Shown here: positions 51,909 through 61,603 of the stretch, in pieces
How the letters are laid out: every line of letters starts with the position of its first letter
How positions within the stretch are numbered: the stretch's first letter is position 1
NCBI RefSeq assembly: GCF_018448905.1
Contig: NZ_RCWA01000024.1
Location: 1-64,000 of the forward strand
DNA length: 64,000 nt
Direction: 5' to 3'
DNA from: Photorhabdus heterorhabditis
GTDB taxonomy: Bacteria > Pseudomonadota > Gammaproteobacteria > Enterobacterales > Enterobacteriaceae
Position numbers and translations under genes: made by a program
The notes under the pieces: generated by a model
The model's input: the letters and a program-made list of their open reading frames with translations, nothing else
Told to the model about the DNA's origin: nothing
The model's database searches: none

Positions 51909-52355
51909 ATGGTCTATTTCTCCAGAAAAGAATGTGTTTTTTATAATGAAGCTCATGAAGAGTGTGTTGAAATAACAGTAGAAAAACACAATGAATTGCT
52001 TGACGGTCAATCACGCGGGTTTGCTATCGTCAGTGATAAAGAGGGTTATCCAATTCTTACAAAGCAAGCACCGTCTGTTTATCACAAATGGGATAGTGAA
52101 AAGTGGATAATATCAGAAAGTGATAAAATAAAGCTTAGACGGGAACAGCAACAACAAGCAGAACATAAGAAACAGCAACTTATGTTCACTGTAAGTAAAC
52201 AGATCGCTCCGTTACAAGATGCTGTAGATTTGGGGATGTCGAGAGATGAGGAAAAATCGCTGTTAGCAGAGTTAAAAAAATATAGAGTATTATTGAACCG
52301 CATTGATGTTAATTCAACGTCAGATATTAACTGGCCCGAAAAACCCTTAGAATAA
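51909..52355 (+). CDS. Tail fibre assembly protein
   Basis: The 148-residue product follows the fibre gene at once. Residues about 45-75 (EGYPILTKQAPSVYHKWDSEKWIIS) and the C-terminus (AELKKYRVLLNRIDVNSTSDINWPEKP) are the usual Tfa blocks; it chaperones fibre folding. The last 60 bp occur again at 262-336. Confidence 0.9.
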   Translation: MVYFSRKECVFYNEAHEECVEITVEKHNELLDGQSRGFAIVSDKEGYPILTKQAPSVYHKWDSEKWIISESDKIKLRREQQQQAEHKKQQLMFTVSKQIAPLQDAVDLGMSRDEEKSLLAELKKYRVLLNRIDVNSTSDINWPEKPLE

Positions 52356-52491
52356 TGGAATCAGGGCCAATTGAACGTTTAGATAAGTCTAATCAAATAT
52401 GGCTTTTTTGCACTACTCTGACTGAATCGTCCTCAAAATGTTGGATAACCATCCAACATTTAAAGGTGTAGTCCATTTATGTTTTAGTCTA

Positions 52492-52776
52492 TTAGGTAAT
52501 CATCAACCCACCAGGATAATACTTAATCCAATCAATAGCAGCACTGGGGTTAAATGGCTCAATGCTCAGTCCTTCCAGGCATTGCCAGAGTTCCTGGGTG
52601 TTCTGGGCTGTAATAACAATACAGTCCGGCATCACCCGGATTTTTAGTGGCATTCCGAAGGTAAATCCTGCCTCCTGTAACCATTTTCCTTTTAAAGAAA
52701 TGCCGTTTTTAGCTACCTTGCCAAAACGTTCAGCTTGGGAAATTCGGCGAATTGTTTTATTATCGCGTTTAGCCAT
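52492..52776 (-). CDS. SymE-like toxin
   Basis: The 94-residue product (ISLKGKWLQEAGFTFGMPLKIRVMPDCIVIT) carries the SymE/AbrB-like swapped-hairpin block typical of SymE toxins, RNA-targeting proteins induced by SOS and silenced by antisense RNA SymR. It points leftward against the late operon at the right end of the prophage, a common cargo site. No LexA box was identified by eye. Confidence 0.82.
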   Translation of the reverse strand: MAKRDNKTIRRISQAERFGKVAKNGISLKGKWLQEAGFTFGMPLKIRVMPDCIVITAQNTQELWQCLEGLSIEPFNPSAAIDWIKYYPGGLMIT

Positions 52777-52918
52777 AATTAACTACCTTATATAGTTAGT
52801 TGTGGTAAGCAGGGTTATCGGGTGCCCGCCCGGTAGCTCTGCGTCAGTGGAAATAGTTTCTCAATGTTGAATTATGAACTATAGGTCATTTTTCTGCAAT
52901 AAAAATGTGACCTATAGT

Positions 52919-53104
52919 TTACCTGGGCTTTTCGTTGTCAGGCAGTCCATTGAGGGCGTCATTCCAGTGTTGATCCCGTTCTATATTATTCACTATTTTG
53001 CTGATCCATGTTTCTGATTTGCCCCACCGTATAGCCAGCTCGCGGCGCGTCCAGCCTTTTCGTTTCATTTCAGACTTAAACAATTCTGGCGGTATACGTT
53101 TCAA
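52919..53104 (-). CDS. Small helix-turn-helix regulator
   Basis: The 61-residue product (MKRIPPELFKSEMKRKGWTR then RELAIRWGKSETWISKIVNN) is one helix-turn-helix with the WTRRELA...WGKSETWISK pattern of small phage regulators often found near prophage ends. It may control the adjacent SymE-like gene or int/xis functions. Confidence 0.75.
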   Translation of the reverse strand: MKRIPPELFKSEMKRKGWTRRELAIRWGKSETWISKIVNNIERDQHWNDALNGLPDNEKPR

Positions 53105-53568
53105 AATTACTCCACAAATATAAACTGTTTATCGACACATCATAGTATAGCCATTTCGCCGATAGGGTGACATTGGTAAATAAAATGACCGCTTAAGTGG
53201 CACAAGCCGAACTCCATGAGCATAGGATATGCCACACCAGAAATACCTATCACTAAGGTGATTGTTATATGAAGTTGGGTTACATGCATGCGTCAAAAAC
53301 TGACGGTATCAAGTGCTGGATTTATGAATAATGCCCTATGAGGCAGAGATCTGGTGAGGCATTTTATTTTGCACTATGAATTATAAAATAGAGGTAGTTG
53401 CTGTGCTACAGACATAAAAAAACCAACCTAATTATGGTTGGTTTTTCCAAAAGCTCCGCGGCTCCTTTGCGTATCCTTTTGTGTCCCTTCATTGTCCGGT
53501 CAGTGTCCAATCAACTTTGCTAACTCACTGTTTTTAAAGCTATTGTCCTATCACTGTCCCTACTAAAT
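53105..53568. other. Right arm of the prophage: remnants and integrase-site repeats
   Basis: There is no full gene here. A 20-codon frame (53269-53331, MKLGYMHASKTDGIKCWIYE) resembles the first residues of a serine recombinase/invertase and may be its remnant. Repeats ATTGTCCGGTCAGTGTCCAA (53491-53510) and ATTGTCCTATCACTGTCCCT (53542-53561) look like integrase arm sites. TGCGTATCCTTT at 53468-53479 also occurs at 10808-10819 near the left att copy. Confidence 0.5.
53418..53447. terminator. Bidirectional terminator downstream of ssrA
   Basis: AACCAACC-TAATTAT-GGTTGGTT flanked by A- and T-runs. Reading leftward from ssrA it is the first terminator in the prophage arm, so it probably replaces the original ssrA terminator now at 10655-10691. 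Confidence 0.8.
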
Positions 53569-53598
53569 TGGTGGAGCTGGCGGGAGTTGAACCCGCGT
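53569..53598. repeat. Prophage attachment site within ssrA (30-bp copy)
   Basis: This is the 3' end of the intact tmRNA gene, identical to 10725-10754. The phage supplies the sequence to the left, the chromosome that to the right. Because the repeat restores the tmRNA end, ssrA stays functional. Confidence 0.93.
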
Positions 53599-53932
53599 CC
53601 GAAATTCCTACATCCTCGGTACTACATGCTTAGTCTAATCTTTACATTCACTTGCCAGCTGCGGACAGACACGCCACTAACAAACTAGCCTGATTAGATT
53701 TAACGCTTCAACCCCAGGCAAGGCATCCACGCGATCTCTTTTGGGTTTGACCTCTCTTGATCCCCGTCCTAAGAGCGGAGGCTAGGGAGAGAGGGAGCTA
53801 CGCAGGTTATTAAGCTGCTAGTTCGTATTTTTCGTCGTTTGCGACTATTTTTTTGCGGCTTTTTACGAGGCCAACCGCCCCTCGGCATGCACCTTGGGTT
53901 TCGCGAATCCCGTCGAATCCAGAATCAGCCCC
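53569..53932 (-). ncRNA. ssrA: tmRNA
   Basis: The 364-nt gene starts GGGGCTGATTCTGGATTCGA at 53932 and ends CCACCA at 53569. The resume codon and tag frame (53842 down to the stop at 53810) read ANDEKYELAA then two stops. The tRNA-like ends pair as expected. It rescues stalled ribosomes together with SmpB, which is encoded just upstream. Confidence 0.97.
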
Positions 53933-53982
53933 AAGTGTCTTAAAAGCAAGTATATCAGAATACTAAACTATAATGCCAGAAT

Positions 53983-54465
53983 TTATCGCCCAGCATTCTT
54001 CATAATACGTGCTTTGTCTAATTTCCATTCGCGTTCTTTAATGTCTGAACGTTTGTCGTGTGCCTTTTTGCCTTTTGCTACGCCAATTTTGATTTTGCAC
54101 CAGGCATTTTTCCAATAGAGAGATAAGGCAACAACGGTATAACCTTCGCGATTGACTCGACCGTATAATGAATCAAGTTCGCGCTGATTGAGTAAGAGTT
54201 TGCGTGAACGCATTGGATCACAGACGACATGGGAAGAAGCTACATTTAACGGAGTGATGGTGGCACCAAAAAGATAAGCGTCGCCATCTTTGAGTAAAAC
54301 GTAACTGTCGCTGATATTAGCTTTACCAGCGCGCAGTGATTTGACTTCCCATCCTTGTAACGAGAGACCAGCCTCAAATTCTTCTTCAATGAAGTATTCG
54401 TGACGGGCTCGTCTATTCATGGCAATGGTTGCCGAACCGGGTTTGTGTGCTTTTTTCTTTGTCAT
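53983..54465 (-). CDS. smpB: SsrA-binding protein SmpB
   Basis: The 160-residue protein binds tmRNA and brings it to stalled ribosomes. The diagnostic core is present ([66 protein letters not shown]) with the basic C-terminal tail ([28 protein letters not shown]). It is full length and cotranscribed toward ssrA. Confidence 0.97.
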   Translation of the reverse strand: MTKKKAHKPGSATIAMNRRARHEYFIEEEFEAGLSLQGWEVKSLRAGKANISDSYVLLKDGDAYLFGATITPLNVASSHVVCDPMRSRKLLLNQRELDSLYGRVNREGYTVVALSLYWKNAWCKIKIGVAKGKKAHDKRSDIKEREWKLDKARIMKNAGR

Positions 54466-54622
54466 AGTGTGTGCATTATACTGAATGCTTTGATGAAAGA
54501 AATCTTTTCCCGCAGCATATTTGCCGATTAATGAGTATTTATTGCATTATACGCTGACAGATTTTTCTTTGATCACGTATAGGTGATATTATTTGCCACA
54601 ATTAAGCCTTACAGGAAATGAT

Positions 54623-55057
54623 ATGCCACAGATTAGTCGCTCTGCGTTAGTACCGTACAGCGTGGAACAAATGTATAAATTGGTCAATGATGTTGGTTCT
54701 TATCCGGATTTTTTACCGGGATGTGTCGGCAGTCGTGTGCTGAGTATCAGTAGTAATGAAATGACTGCGTCAGTCGATGTTTCCAAAGCGGGTATTAGTA
54801 AGACTTTTGTTACTCGGAATATTCTGGCTGATAACCAGAGTATTAATATGCAACTGGTGGATGGGCCTTTTCGTAAATTGATGGGTGGTTGGCAGTTTAT
54901 TCCACTTAGTGATGATGCTTGTAAAGTCGAGCTGCACTTGGATTTTGAGTTTACCAATAAGCTAATTGAATTGGCTTTCGGTAAGATTTTTAAGGAATTA
55001 GTCGGAAGTATGATTCAGGCTTTTACTTTGCGTGCACGAGAGGTTTATAGTGCCTGA
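54623..55057 (+). CDS. ratA: RatA-like START-domain protein (ubiquinone-binding family)
   Basis: I chose ATG 54623 ([20 protein letters not shown]) after CAGGAAATGAT. The 144-residue product is a SRPBCC/START-fold protein ([67 protein letters not shown]). E. coli RatA blocks 70S association; the family is also related to Coq10. It overlaps rnfH as in other enterobacteria. Confidence 0.92.
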   Translation: MPQISRSALVPYSVEQMYKLVNDVGSYPDFLPGCVGSRVLSISSNEMTASVDVSKAGISKTFVTRNILADNQSINMQLVDGPFRKLMGGWQFIPLSDDACKVELHLDFEFTNKLIELAFGKIFKELVGSMIQAFTLRAREVYSA

Positions 55058-55343
55058 TATCAATATTGAAGTCGTTTATGCATTACCTAACCGCCAATAT
55101 CTGCGTACTGTGAAATTGGCCCAAGGTGCGACTATAGAGCAGGCGATAGTTGCATCGGGTTTGCTGACTTTGCGTAGTGATATTGATCTGCAAAAAAATA
55201 AAGTCGGAATTTATAGTCGTCCAGCCAAGCTGACGGATGTTTTGGAAGAGGGTGATCGGGTGGAAATTTACCGCCCATTATTGGCCGATCCAAAAGAAAT
55301 GCGTCGTAAGCGTGCTGAGCGGGCTAAGAATAATGCTCAATGA
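55050..55343 (+). CDS. rnfH: RnfH-family (RatB) protein
   Basis: GTG 55050 ([20 protein letters not shown]) overlaps the last codons of ratA. The 97-residue product is a small ubiquitin-like-fold protein ([42 protein letters not shown]) of unknown role, always paired with ratA. Confidence 0.92.
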   Translation: MPDINIEVVYALPNRQYLRTVKLAQGATIEQAIVASGLLTLRSDIDLQKNKVGIYSRPAKLTDVLEEGDRVEIYRPLLADPKEMRRKRAERAKNNAQ

Positions 55344-55349
55344 TTATCA

Positions 55350-55398
55350 ATAAACAGCCAGTCAGGAAAATGAATGACTGGCTGTTTATATTTTTTTT
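55350..55398. terminator. Bidirectional terminator between rnfH and bamE
   Basis: ATAAACAGCCAGTCA pairs with TGACTGGCTGTTTAT across a 10-base loop, followed by T8. It serves rnfH and the convergent bamE. Confidence 0.85.
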
Positions 55399-55400
55399 AA

Positions 55401-55748
55401 TTATTGAAGATTCTCAGTAAGTGAGTTTTCGTTTTTAATATCAGTCAGTACACCATTACTGTCAAATGTAAGTGTCAGGGTTTGCTGAGTTACTTTTTCA
55501 TGCCCAGGTTGCTGACGAAACACATAAAACCATGTTTGAGTGCCAAACGGGTCCTGTAACATTGGTGTCCCCAATGTGTAGGCTACTTGTTGCTGGGTCA
55601 TTCCTTTATGGATTTTTGATACATTAGCAGATGTCAGGTAGTTTCCCTGATTAATGTCAGGCCGATAAACAACCCGTTCCAACGTAGAACAACCCGCAGT
55701 TAGCATAACGAATGATACAACAGCGGCAGTCAACATTTTACAGCGCAT
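55401..55748 (-). CDS. bamE: Outer membrane assembly lipoprotein BamE
   Basis: The 115-residue lipoprotein has the signal and lipobox MLTAGC (Cys20) and the SmpA/OmlA fold ([38 protein letters not shown]). It is part of the BAM complex for outer-membrane protein insertion. Position next to recN is conserved. Confidence 0.96.
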   Translation of the reverse strand: MRCKMLTAAVVSFVMLTAGCSTLERVVYRPDINQGNYLTSANVSKIHKGMTQQQVAYTLGTPMLQDPFGTQTWFYVFRQQPGHEKVTQQTLTLTFDSNGVLTDIKNENSLTENLQ

Positions 55749-55861
55749 GGTAATTACATTCCTTTAGGAGTCAGGGTGTCGATAATAATAGACCTTGGCG
55801 AGATTGAAAACCTCTACAAGCCTTAGTTATGACCCCAAATATACGCAAAAGTTGTGTCATA

Positions 55862-57523
55862 TCATGCAGCCAGCAGCTCTTTTGCGTTCGCTAAGGTGTT
55901 TTTTGTGACTTCACTACCAGCGAGAAGCCGCGCCAGTTCTTGTAATCGGGTCTTTTTATCCAGCAATTGCATTTGTGTTTCAGTTTCTTCACCATCAGTC
56001 TGTTTACTGACATAGAAATGCTGATGACCACAACCGGCTACCTGAGGTAGGTGAGTAACGCACATGACCTGTGTGGACTCACCCAATTCTCGCAACAGGC
56101 GACCGACAATCGCAGCTGTTGGGCCACTGATGCCTACATCCACTTCATCGAAAATCAGAGCTGAAGTTTCCATTTTCTTGGCCGTTATAACCTGAATTGC
56201 TAGTGCAATACGGGAAAGTTCACCACCTGAAGCAACTTTCGCCAGTAATTGATGTGGTTGACCAGGGTTAGTTGTAACATTAAATTCAACTTTATCCGCA
56301 CCATCGGCATTCAAGTGTTCTGGCGCAAAGGAGACATCAATGGTAAAGCGGCCGTGAGGCATGGAGAGCTGATGCATACTGTTAGTAATTAGTTCATTTA
56401 ATTCTGTGGCATATTGCTGGCGAACCAGATGTAATCTTTCTGCTACTTCTAATGCTTGCTTATGGTGTTTATTAACTTGTTCGCTGAGATGAGCACAATC
56501 ACCCTCTTGCTGCGCGAGTAGTTGCTGCTCTTCTAGTAGTTGTTGATGTAGTGAAGGAAGCTCTTCTGGCACAACATGGTGCTTACGGGCTACTCTGATT
56601 TGCTGTGAAATTTTTTGCTCTAGTTCAAACAGGCGGTTTGGGTCCATATCCAATTGATCACCGTAGTGGCGAAGTTCATCACTGACTTCGTTAATCTGGA
56701 TAGAGGCTTCTTCCAGCATGGTGAGTAAACTATTGAATTTATCATCCATTGTGATCAGTTCAGCCAACTCGTGTTTAGTGTGATTCAGCAGACTGATAAT
56801 ATTTTGTTCATCGTTATCGTTCAGTAATTGGAGAGCATTCTGGCTGACAGATAATAGTTGACCACGATTTGCCAGCCGTTTGTATTCATTATCGTGTTCC
56901 TGATATTCACCCGGTTGTGGCGCCAGTTCATTTAGCTCTTTTAGGTGATATTCCAGCAGCTGTTGACGGGATTGGCGCTCAAGAGCTTGTTGTTGGAATT
57001 GAGCCAGATCTTGGCAGCTTTGGTGCCATTTCTGATATGCCTGTTTCATCTCATTTTGCAGATTGAATTGATTCGCGTAAGTATCAAGCAGACGTTTTTG
57101 GTGGTTGCTATCCAGTAGTAATTGGTGAGCATGTTGACCATGAATCTGAATAAGGTGGGCGCCCAGTTCGCGTAATTGGGAAAGTGGCACAGCGGTACCA
57201 TTAATAAAGCCCCTTGAACGGCCATCTGAAGTTATGGTGCGTCGCAGCAGGCATTCGTTACTGTCATCAAGTTGGTGCTCTTCCAACCATTGACGAGCTG
57301 AAGGAGCATCAGCAAGAGAAAAACGGGCACAGATATCAGCACGAGAAGCTCCGTTACGCACCATATTGGTCTCACCTCGATTACCCAGGCATAAACCTAA
57401 TGCATCAATTGCGATGGATTTACCGGCACCAGTCTCACCTGTGATGGCTGTCATACCTGACCGGAATTCAATTTCAAGCTCACGAACAATGGCAAAGTTG
57501 CTGATGGTTAACTGGGTGAGCAT
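55862..57523 (-). CDS. recN: DNA repair protein RecN
   Basis: The 553-residue SMC-like ATPase has Walker A GETGAGKS (29-36), coiled coils (about 165-360), and C-terminal signature [16 protein letters not shown] and Walker [14 protein letters not shown]. It acts in double-strand break repair and is usually LexA controlled. The upstream region at 57545-57580 has CTGTATTTTCATACAG and CTGGTCTTTTATACAG-like words, good LexA-box candidates. Confidence 0.97.
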   Translation of the reverse strand: MLTQLTISNFAIVRELEIEFRSGMTAITGETGAGKSIAIDALGLCLGNRGETNMVRNGASRADICARFSLADAPSARQWLEEHQLDDSNECLLRRTITSDGRSRGFINGTAVPLSQLRELGAHLIQIHGQHAHQLLLDSNHQKRLLDTYANQFNLQNEMKQAYQKWHQSCQDLAQFQQQALERQSRQQLLEYHLKELNELAPQPGEYQEHDNEYKRLANRGQLLSVSQNALQLLNDNDEQNIISLLNHTKHELAELITMDDKFNSLLTMLEEASIQINEVSDELRHYGDQLDMDPNRLFELEQKISQQIRVARKHHVVPEELPSLHQQLLEEQQLLAQQEGDCAHLSEQVNKHHKQALEVAERLHLVRQQYATELNELITNSMHQLSMPHGRFTIDVSFAPEHLNADGADKVEFNVTTNPGQPHQLLAKVASGGELSRIALAIQVITAKKMETSALIFDEVDVGISGPTAAIVGRLLRELGESTQVMCVTHLPQVAGCGHQHFYVSKQTDGEETETQMQLLDKKTRLQELARLLAGSEVTKNTLANAKELLAA

Positions 57524-57542
57524 TATGCCTCTCCTGTGTATA

Positions 57543-57592
57543 AAAACACCTCTGTATTTTCATACAGTATAAACTGGTCTTTTATACAGTAA
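57543..57592 (-). promoter_or_regulatory. Candidate LexA boxes upstream of recN
   Basis: CTGTATTTTCATACAG at 57552-57567 is a near-perfect LexA box (CTGT-N8-ACAG). A second, TATACAG-containing half (CTGGTCTTTTATACAG) follows at 57573-57588. Tandem boxes before recN are known in enterobacteria. Confidence 0.8.
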
Positions 57593-57610
57593 AGTGGTGA
57601 TGCCTATTTT

Positions 57611-58489
57611 TCAAAACATTTTTTTAGACCAACTGAGTTTTGTACTTAGTGTATTGAAGTAATTATAATCTTTAGGGTGGATTAAATTGAGTTTCTGCTT
57701 GCTACGATGAATAATGACATCTTCTCCCTCTTGTATAGGCAGAACTATCTGGCTATCGCAACTGACTTCATAATCGTTGCTGTTCTGGGAAAATTTCAAT
57801 CTGATGCTGCTTTCACTACTGATAACCAATGGGCGGGAAGATAATGTATGTGGGAACATTGGTACTAAGACGATAGCATCCAGATTAGGTGTTAGAATCG
57901 GTCCTCCTGCGGAAAGTGAGTAAGCGGTGGAACCGGTTGGAGTTGCGATAATCAGCCCGTCAGAACGTTGGGAGAAGGCAAAACGCTCATCAATATAAAC
58001 TTCGAATTCAATCATGTGAGCTACTTTCCCCGGGTGGAGTACGATTTCATTGATTGCACTACTGATGCGGGGTTTCTGGCCGTTTCTTCTAACTTGTGCT
58101 TCGAGTAGAAAACGGTATTCGTTGCGATATTCGCCATCAAGTACTTCAGAAAGTTGTTGCAGAGCATTATCAGGATCTAAGTCTGTCAGAAAACCCAGAT
58201 TGCCTCTGTTAATTCCGATGACTTTAATGTCATAACGGGAAAGAACCCGCGCCGCGCCCAGCATGTTGCCGTCACCACCAACAACAACAGCTAAATCAGC
58301 CTGCTTACCAATTTCAGTCAGGCCGCCGGTCTGTGCATCTTCCAAACCAATCTCTTTGGCTACTTGGCGATCAACGATCACACAGTAACCTTTAGATTTT
58401 AACCAATGATAAAGCATTTCATGAGTAGCCAGTGCTTCTGGGTGACGAGGATGACCAACAATACCGATGCATTTGAATTTTTTATTCAT
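57611..58489 (-). CDS. nadK: NAD kinase
   Basis: I chose ATG 58489 ([20 protein letters not shown]; 292 residues, the family length). It makes NADP from NAD and ATP. The catalytic GGDGN motif (71-75, [16 protein letters not shown]) and the Gly-rich [19 protein letters not shown] and [16 protein letters not shown] blocks are present. It is divergent from grpE. Confidence 0.97.
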   Translation of the reverse strand: MNKKFKCIGIVGHPRHPEALATHEMLYHWLKSKGYCVIVDRQVAKEIGLEDAQTGGLTEIGKQADLAVVVGGDGNMLGAARVLSRYDIKVIGINRGNLGFLTDLDPDNALQQLSEVLDGEYRNEYRFLLEAQVRRNGQKPRISSAINEIVLHPGKVAHMIEFEVYIDERFAFSQRSDGLIIATPTGSTAYSLSAGGPILTPNLDAIVLVPMFPHTLSSRPLVISSESSIRLKFSQNSNDYEVSCDSQIVLPIQEGEDVIIHRSKQKLNLIHPKDYNYFNTLSTKLSWSKKMF

Positions 58490-58540
58490 CGTTGTAATTT
58501 CCTTCAGCAAGAGGTTTTGTCCTCACAATATGACGGGTTC

Positions 58541-58568
58541 CCTTGAATCCCTAGTTTAGATCCCCATA
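58541..58568 (+). promoter_or_regulatory. Heat-shock (sigma-32) promoter of grpE
   Basis: CCTTGAA (58541-58547) is followed after 14 bp by CCCCATAAT (58562-58570), matching the sigma-32 consensus CTTGAA-N11-15-CCCCAT-T. It lies 45 bp upstream of the grpE ATG, and grpE is a classic heat-shock gene. Confidence 0.85.
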
Positions 58569-58612
58569 ATAAGCTAAGTAGTGAGATTAATGCCAAATAC
58601 GCGGAGATATTC

Positions 58613-59194
58613 ATGAGTAGTAAAGAACAAAAAGTGCCTGACGAGCAAGTCTCGGAAGATATGGAAGTTGTATCTGAACAGCAAAACAGTGCGGATAAAG
58701 CAGAAACATCAGAGACTGAAAGCGTTGTTGATCCGCGTGTCGTAGAGCTGGAAGAGCAGCTCGGGCAGGCGCAACAGCGTGAACGTGATGCCATTTTGCG
58801 TGCTAAAGCTGAAGTTGAAAATATCCGTCGTCGTACTGAGCAAGATGTGGAAAAAGCCCATAAGTTTGCTTTAGAAAGATTTGCCAATGAACTGTTGCCA
58901 GTGATTGATAATCTTGAACGCGCTCTGGATGCAGTAGATCGTACTAACACCGAAATAGTATCAATGATTGAAGGTATTGAGCTGACGCTGAAGTCTTTCC
59001 TTGGGGCTGTTGGTAAATTTGGTATTGAAGTTGTTGACGACACAAATGTTCCTTTTAATCCTGAAGTTCATCAGGCCATGACCATGATGGAGTCCGATCA
59101 ACATGATCCGAATCATGTCATGATGGTTATGCAGAAAGGGTATACCTTAAATGGTCGTTTATTGCGCCCGGCAATGGTAGCCGTATCAAAGTGA
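58613..59194 (+). CDS. grpE: Nucleotide exchange factor GrpE
   Basis: The 193-residue cochaperone releases ADP from DnaK. It has the acidic N-terminus, long coiled coil (about 45-90, [55 protein letters not shown]) and C-terminal beta domain ([45 protein letters not shown]). The terminal signature is intact. Confidence 0.97.
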   Translation: MSSKEQKVPDEQVSEDMEVVSEQQNSADKAETSETESVVDPRVVELEEQLGQAQQRERDAILRAKAEVENIRRRTEQDVEKAHKFALERFANELLPVIDNLERALDAVDRTNTEIVSMIEGIELTLKSFLGAVGKFGIEVVDDTNVPFNPEVHQAMTMMESDQHDPNHVMMVMQKGYTLNGRLLRPAMVAVSK

Positions 59195-59213
59195 TTTTAG
59201 CTAGTAGTAGATA

Positions 59214-59340
59214 TATACCCAATAGATTTCAAGATGTATCGCGACGGCAAGGGAGCGAATCCCCGGGAGCATAGATAACTCTGTGACCGGGGTGAGTGAG
59301 TGCAGCCAACAAAGAGGCAACTTGAAAGATAACAGGTATA
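59214..59340. repeat. ERIC element (127 bp)
   Basis: The element starts TATACC and ends GGTATA and is 127 bp long, the standard ERIC size. Its centre contains GAATCCCCGGGAGC and GTGACCGGGGTGAG, the conserved ERIC core. It lies between grpE and ung and would be transcribed as a long hairpin. Confidence 0.88.
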
Positions 59341-59372
59341 AATGCCGCTCCAGTTGGGGCGGCATTTTTTTA
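59341..59372. terminator. Terminator between grpE and ung
   Basis: AATGCCGC-TCCAGTTGG-GGCGGCATT followed by T7. It sits between the convergent genes grpE and ung. Confidence 0.85.
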
Positions 59373-60050
59373 CTGTGGCAACTCAGGTGTCCAGTTAATT
59401 GGTTCTAACCCTTGTTTTTCAAGCAATTCATTGGCTTTTGAAAAGTGTTTGCAGCCAAAGAATCCTCGATGGGCGGATAGAGGAGATGGGTGAGGCGCTT
59501 TGAGAACATGGTGTTTGTTGCTATCGATAAAGTAGCCTTTTTTCTGAGCATGAGATCCCCAGAGAAGAAAAACTACGCCTGAGCGATGCTCGTTGATAGC
59601 TGTAATGACTTTGTCTGTGAAAGTTTCCCAGCCCAGATTCGCGTGAGAGTGAGCATTGCCGCGTTCTACGGTTAATACAGTATTGAGTAGTAGTACTCCT
59701 TGTTTGGCCCAACTGATAAGACAACCGTGATTTGGATGTTGGAAGTCCGGTATATCAGATGCGAGTTCTTTGTACATATTAACCAGTGACGGCGGTGCTG
59801 GAATACCAGGTTGCACAGAAAAAGAGAGGCCGTGTGCCTGATTAGGGCCGTGGTAAGGGTCTTGCCCAAGTATTACAACTTTAATATCGGCCAATTCGGT
59901 GTAACGGAATGCATTAAATACATCCTGTTGTGGTGGATAAATAGTTTTACCTGCTTGACGCTCTTTGGCGACATAGGCCAGTGTGTCGATAAAATAAGGT
60001 TGCTTTTTCTCATTACCGATCACGCTGTGCCATGTGAGAGGCGCGGACAT
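59370..60050 (-). CDS. ung: Uracil-DNA glycosylase
   Basis: The 226-residue repair enzyme removes uracil from DNA. Motif [19 protein letters not shown] has the catalytic Asp64, and the C-terminal [21 protein letters not shown] holds the catalytic His. Family length is normal. Confidence 0.97.
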   Translation of the reverse strand: MSAPLTWHSVIGNEKKQPYFIDTLAYVAKERQAGKTIYPPQQDVFNAFRYTELADIKVVILGQDPYHGPNQAHGLSFSVQPGIPAPPSLVNMYKELASDIPDFQHPNHGCLISWAKQGVLLLNTVLTVERGNAHSHANLGWETFTDKVITAINEHRSGVVFLLWGSHAQKKGYFIDSNKHHVLKAPHPSPLSAHRGFFGCKHFSKANELLEKQGLEPINWTPELPQ

Positions 60051-60589
60051 AACAAATCCTTTCTATATAATTACCAGATGGACGTTAGCTTACCGACTCT
60101 AAAATCAGAGGGAAACCTTTGATGAACACTAAAGCTAAATTTTTGATAACTATTTCAATGTCATGAAGTATTTTTGAAAGTTTATCAGAATAATTCCTTT
60201 GTAGTTAGTTAGCGATAAATACTTATTTAAACCATAAAGTTGCAAGATATTTGTAGTAACTATATGAAATTAATTGAGCTGAATCAATGGATATCCTCAT
60301 TCGTGCTGATATACAGGCATCAGATATATTGGTTTGACCAAATAACCAAGATGATGTTCTTGATAATTTGGTTTGTTGCATAAATATGGAGATAAAAATG
60401 GTTACTGGTATTCAAGTTGCTGATAGAGACTAGGTAGAAACTGAGCTGATATCAGAGATGGAAATCACAATTCATCACCATTGTTAATGTAATGTAATAA
60501 TTTGGTTGGCTTAATATTACTCCCCTGCCGATAGATTAATTGCACCAATTAAATAGCTAATTATTTTCAACTATCCTTAGGGGAAGTTT
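60051..60589. other. Non-coding stretch between ung and the lipase-like gene
   Basis: I see no gene in 539 bp. A short frame at 60399-60434 (ATG GTTACTGGTATTC..., MVTGIQVADRD, stop) with GGAG upstream may be the start of a decayed gene. The rest is AT-rich and probably holds the promoters of ung and of the accessory pair at 60590. Confidence 0.45.
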
Positions 60590-61603
60590 ATGAGTTTATC
60601 AATTGGTATAGGACTCTCAGTCGATTCAGGTTTGCCTGTTTCGAATAAGCTTGAACTTGTTACACCACCTGCTGTTTCAACCCAAAATATTAAGAAAGCA
60701 ACTATTGAAGTTTCTTCTGTTTCAGCAACAACTAGCCAGAATAATCGAATCTACCAGTCATTAGTTAATGAGCAGAGTATTAACATCAATTTAAAATTAA
60801 TGACAGAAATTAAAGCTGAGCAGATTAGTGGTCAGCAATCTCATGAAATTGATTATATGTTGGCCTTGATTTCTGATGATGTCTATATAAGAACCACTAT
60901 GGGAATTGGTGATTATGTTCGTCTTTCTGATGAAGAATTATTAAAAGCAGGAATAGAACCGAAAAATCTGAGGGATGACACAACGGGTTTTCAGGCGGGT
61001 ATTTATCGTAATGACGATCTCTATATCGTTGCTTTTGTAGGTACTAATGATTTAAAGGATATACTGACTAATTTACGGCAAGGTTTTGGGTTTGATGAAG
61101 CACAATACCATCAGGCTGTTGATTTAGCCCGTACTGCCAGAATGGCATTTGGGGAAAATATGTTATTTACTGGGCATTCTTTGGGGGGCGGATTAGCAGC
61201 AACAGCTGCATTATCCGTTGGAAAGCCTGCGGTGATATTTAATTCAGCCGGTGTTTCCGACAATATGATGAAAAATCTGGGGCTTTCACCACAAGAAGGC
61301 CGAAATATAGCTGAAAATGGATTGATACGGCATTATGTTGCGGAGTATGACTTGCTTGATACATTACAACAGAAACTGCCAGTATCCCAGCCAATAGGGC
61401 ATAAAATTTTACTGAAATATAATGGTGACTTGGAAGAATCGAGCAAATGGTTGCCTTCTCTGATGCGTGGATTAAATGCACATTCTCTTAAAAAGGTGTT
61501 GGAATTATTAACGATATACAAACCTTGGTTATCTTTAGATGATGAACAGCAAGAAGAATCTCTGGCGATGTTGAACGAATCGGCTGTGAATGTTTCTGTA
61601 TAA
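60590..61603 (+). CDS. Class-3-lipase-like protein, possible effector
   Basis: The 337-residue product has an alpha/beta-hydrolase core: YIVAFVGTNDLKDILTNLRQGFG (about 145-167) and the nucleophile elbow FTGHSLGGGLAATAAL (GHSLG 195-199, Ser197), with AEYDLLDTLQQKLP as a likely acid region and AHSLKKVLEL as a likely His. No signal peptide is seen. The first 60 residues are low complexity. It lies directly before an ankyrin-repeat gene, a layout seen for phospholipase effectors with a cognate protector. GGGGAAGTTT is the ribosome site. Confidence 0.8.
   Translation: MSLSIGIGLSVDSGLPVSNKLELVTPPAVSTQNIKKATIEVSSVSATTSQNNRIYQSLVNEQSININLKLMTEIKAEQISGQQSHEIDYMLALISDDVYIRTTMGIGDYVRLSDEELLKAGIEPKNLRDDTTGFQAGIYRNDDLYIVAFVGTNDLKDILTNLRQGFGFDEAQYHQAVDLARTARMAFGENMLFTGHSLGGGLAATAALSVGKPAVIFNSAGVSDNMMKNLGLSPQEGRNIAENGLIRHYVAEYDLLDTLQQKLPVSQPIGHKILLKYNGDLEESSKWLPSLMRGLNAHSLKKVLELLTIYKPWLSLDDEQQEESLAMLNESAVNVSV

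Larger units (their letters stand above)
10755..53568. mobile_element. Contractile-tailed prophage integrated at ssrA
   Basis: About 42.8 kb lies between two 30-bp att copies with an integrase at the left end. It carries complete modules for integration, immunity, replication, late regulation, lysis, DNA packaging, head, tail sheath (DUF3383 type), tape measure, baseplate and fibre. Several non-essential genes are frameshifted, and the terminase large subunit lacks a normal start codon, so viability is uncertain. Confidence 0.92.

Noticed and set aside
58504-59043. Minus-strand 179-codon frame opposite grpE
   Set aside because: It is a Ser/Thr-rich mirror of the grpE coding strand, with no ribosome site and no similarity of its own.
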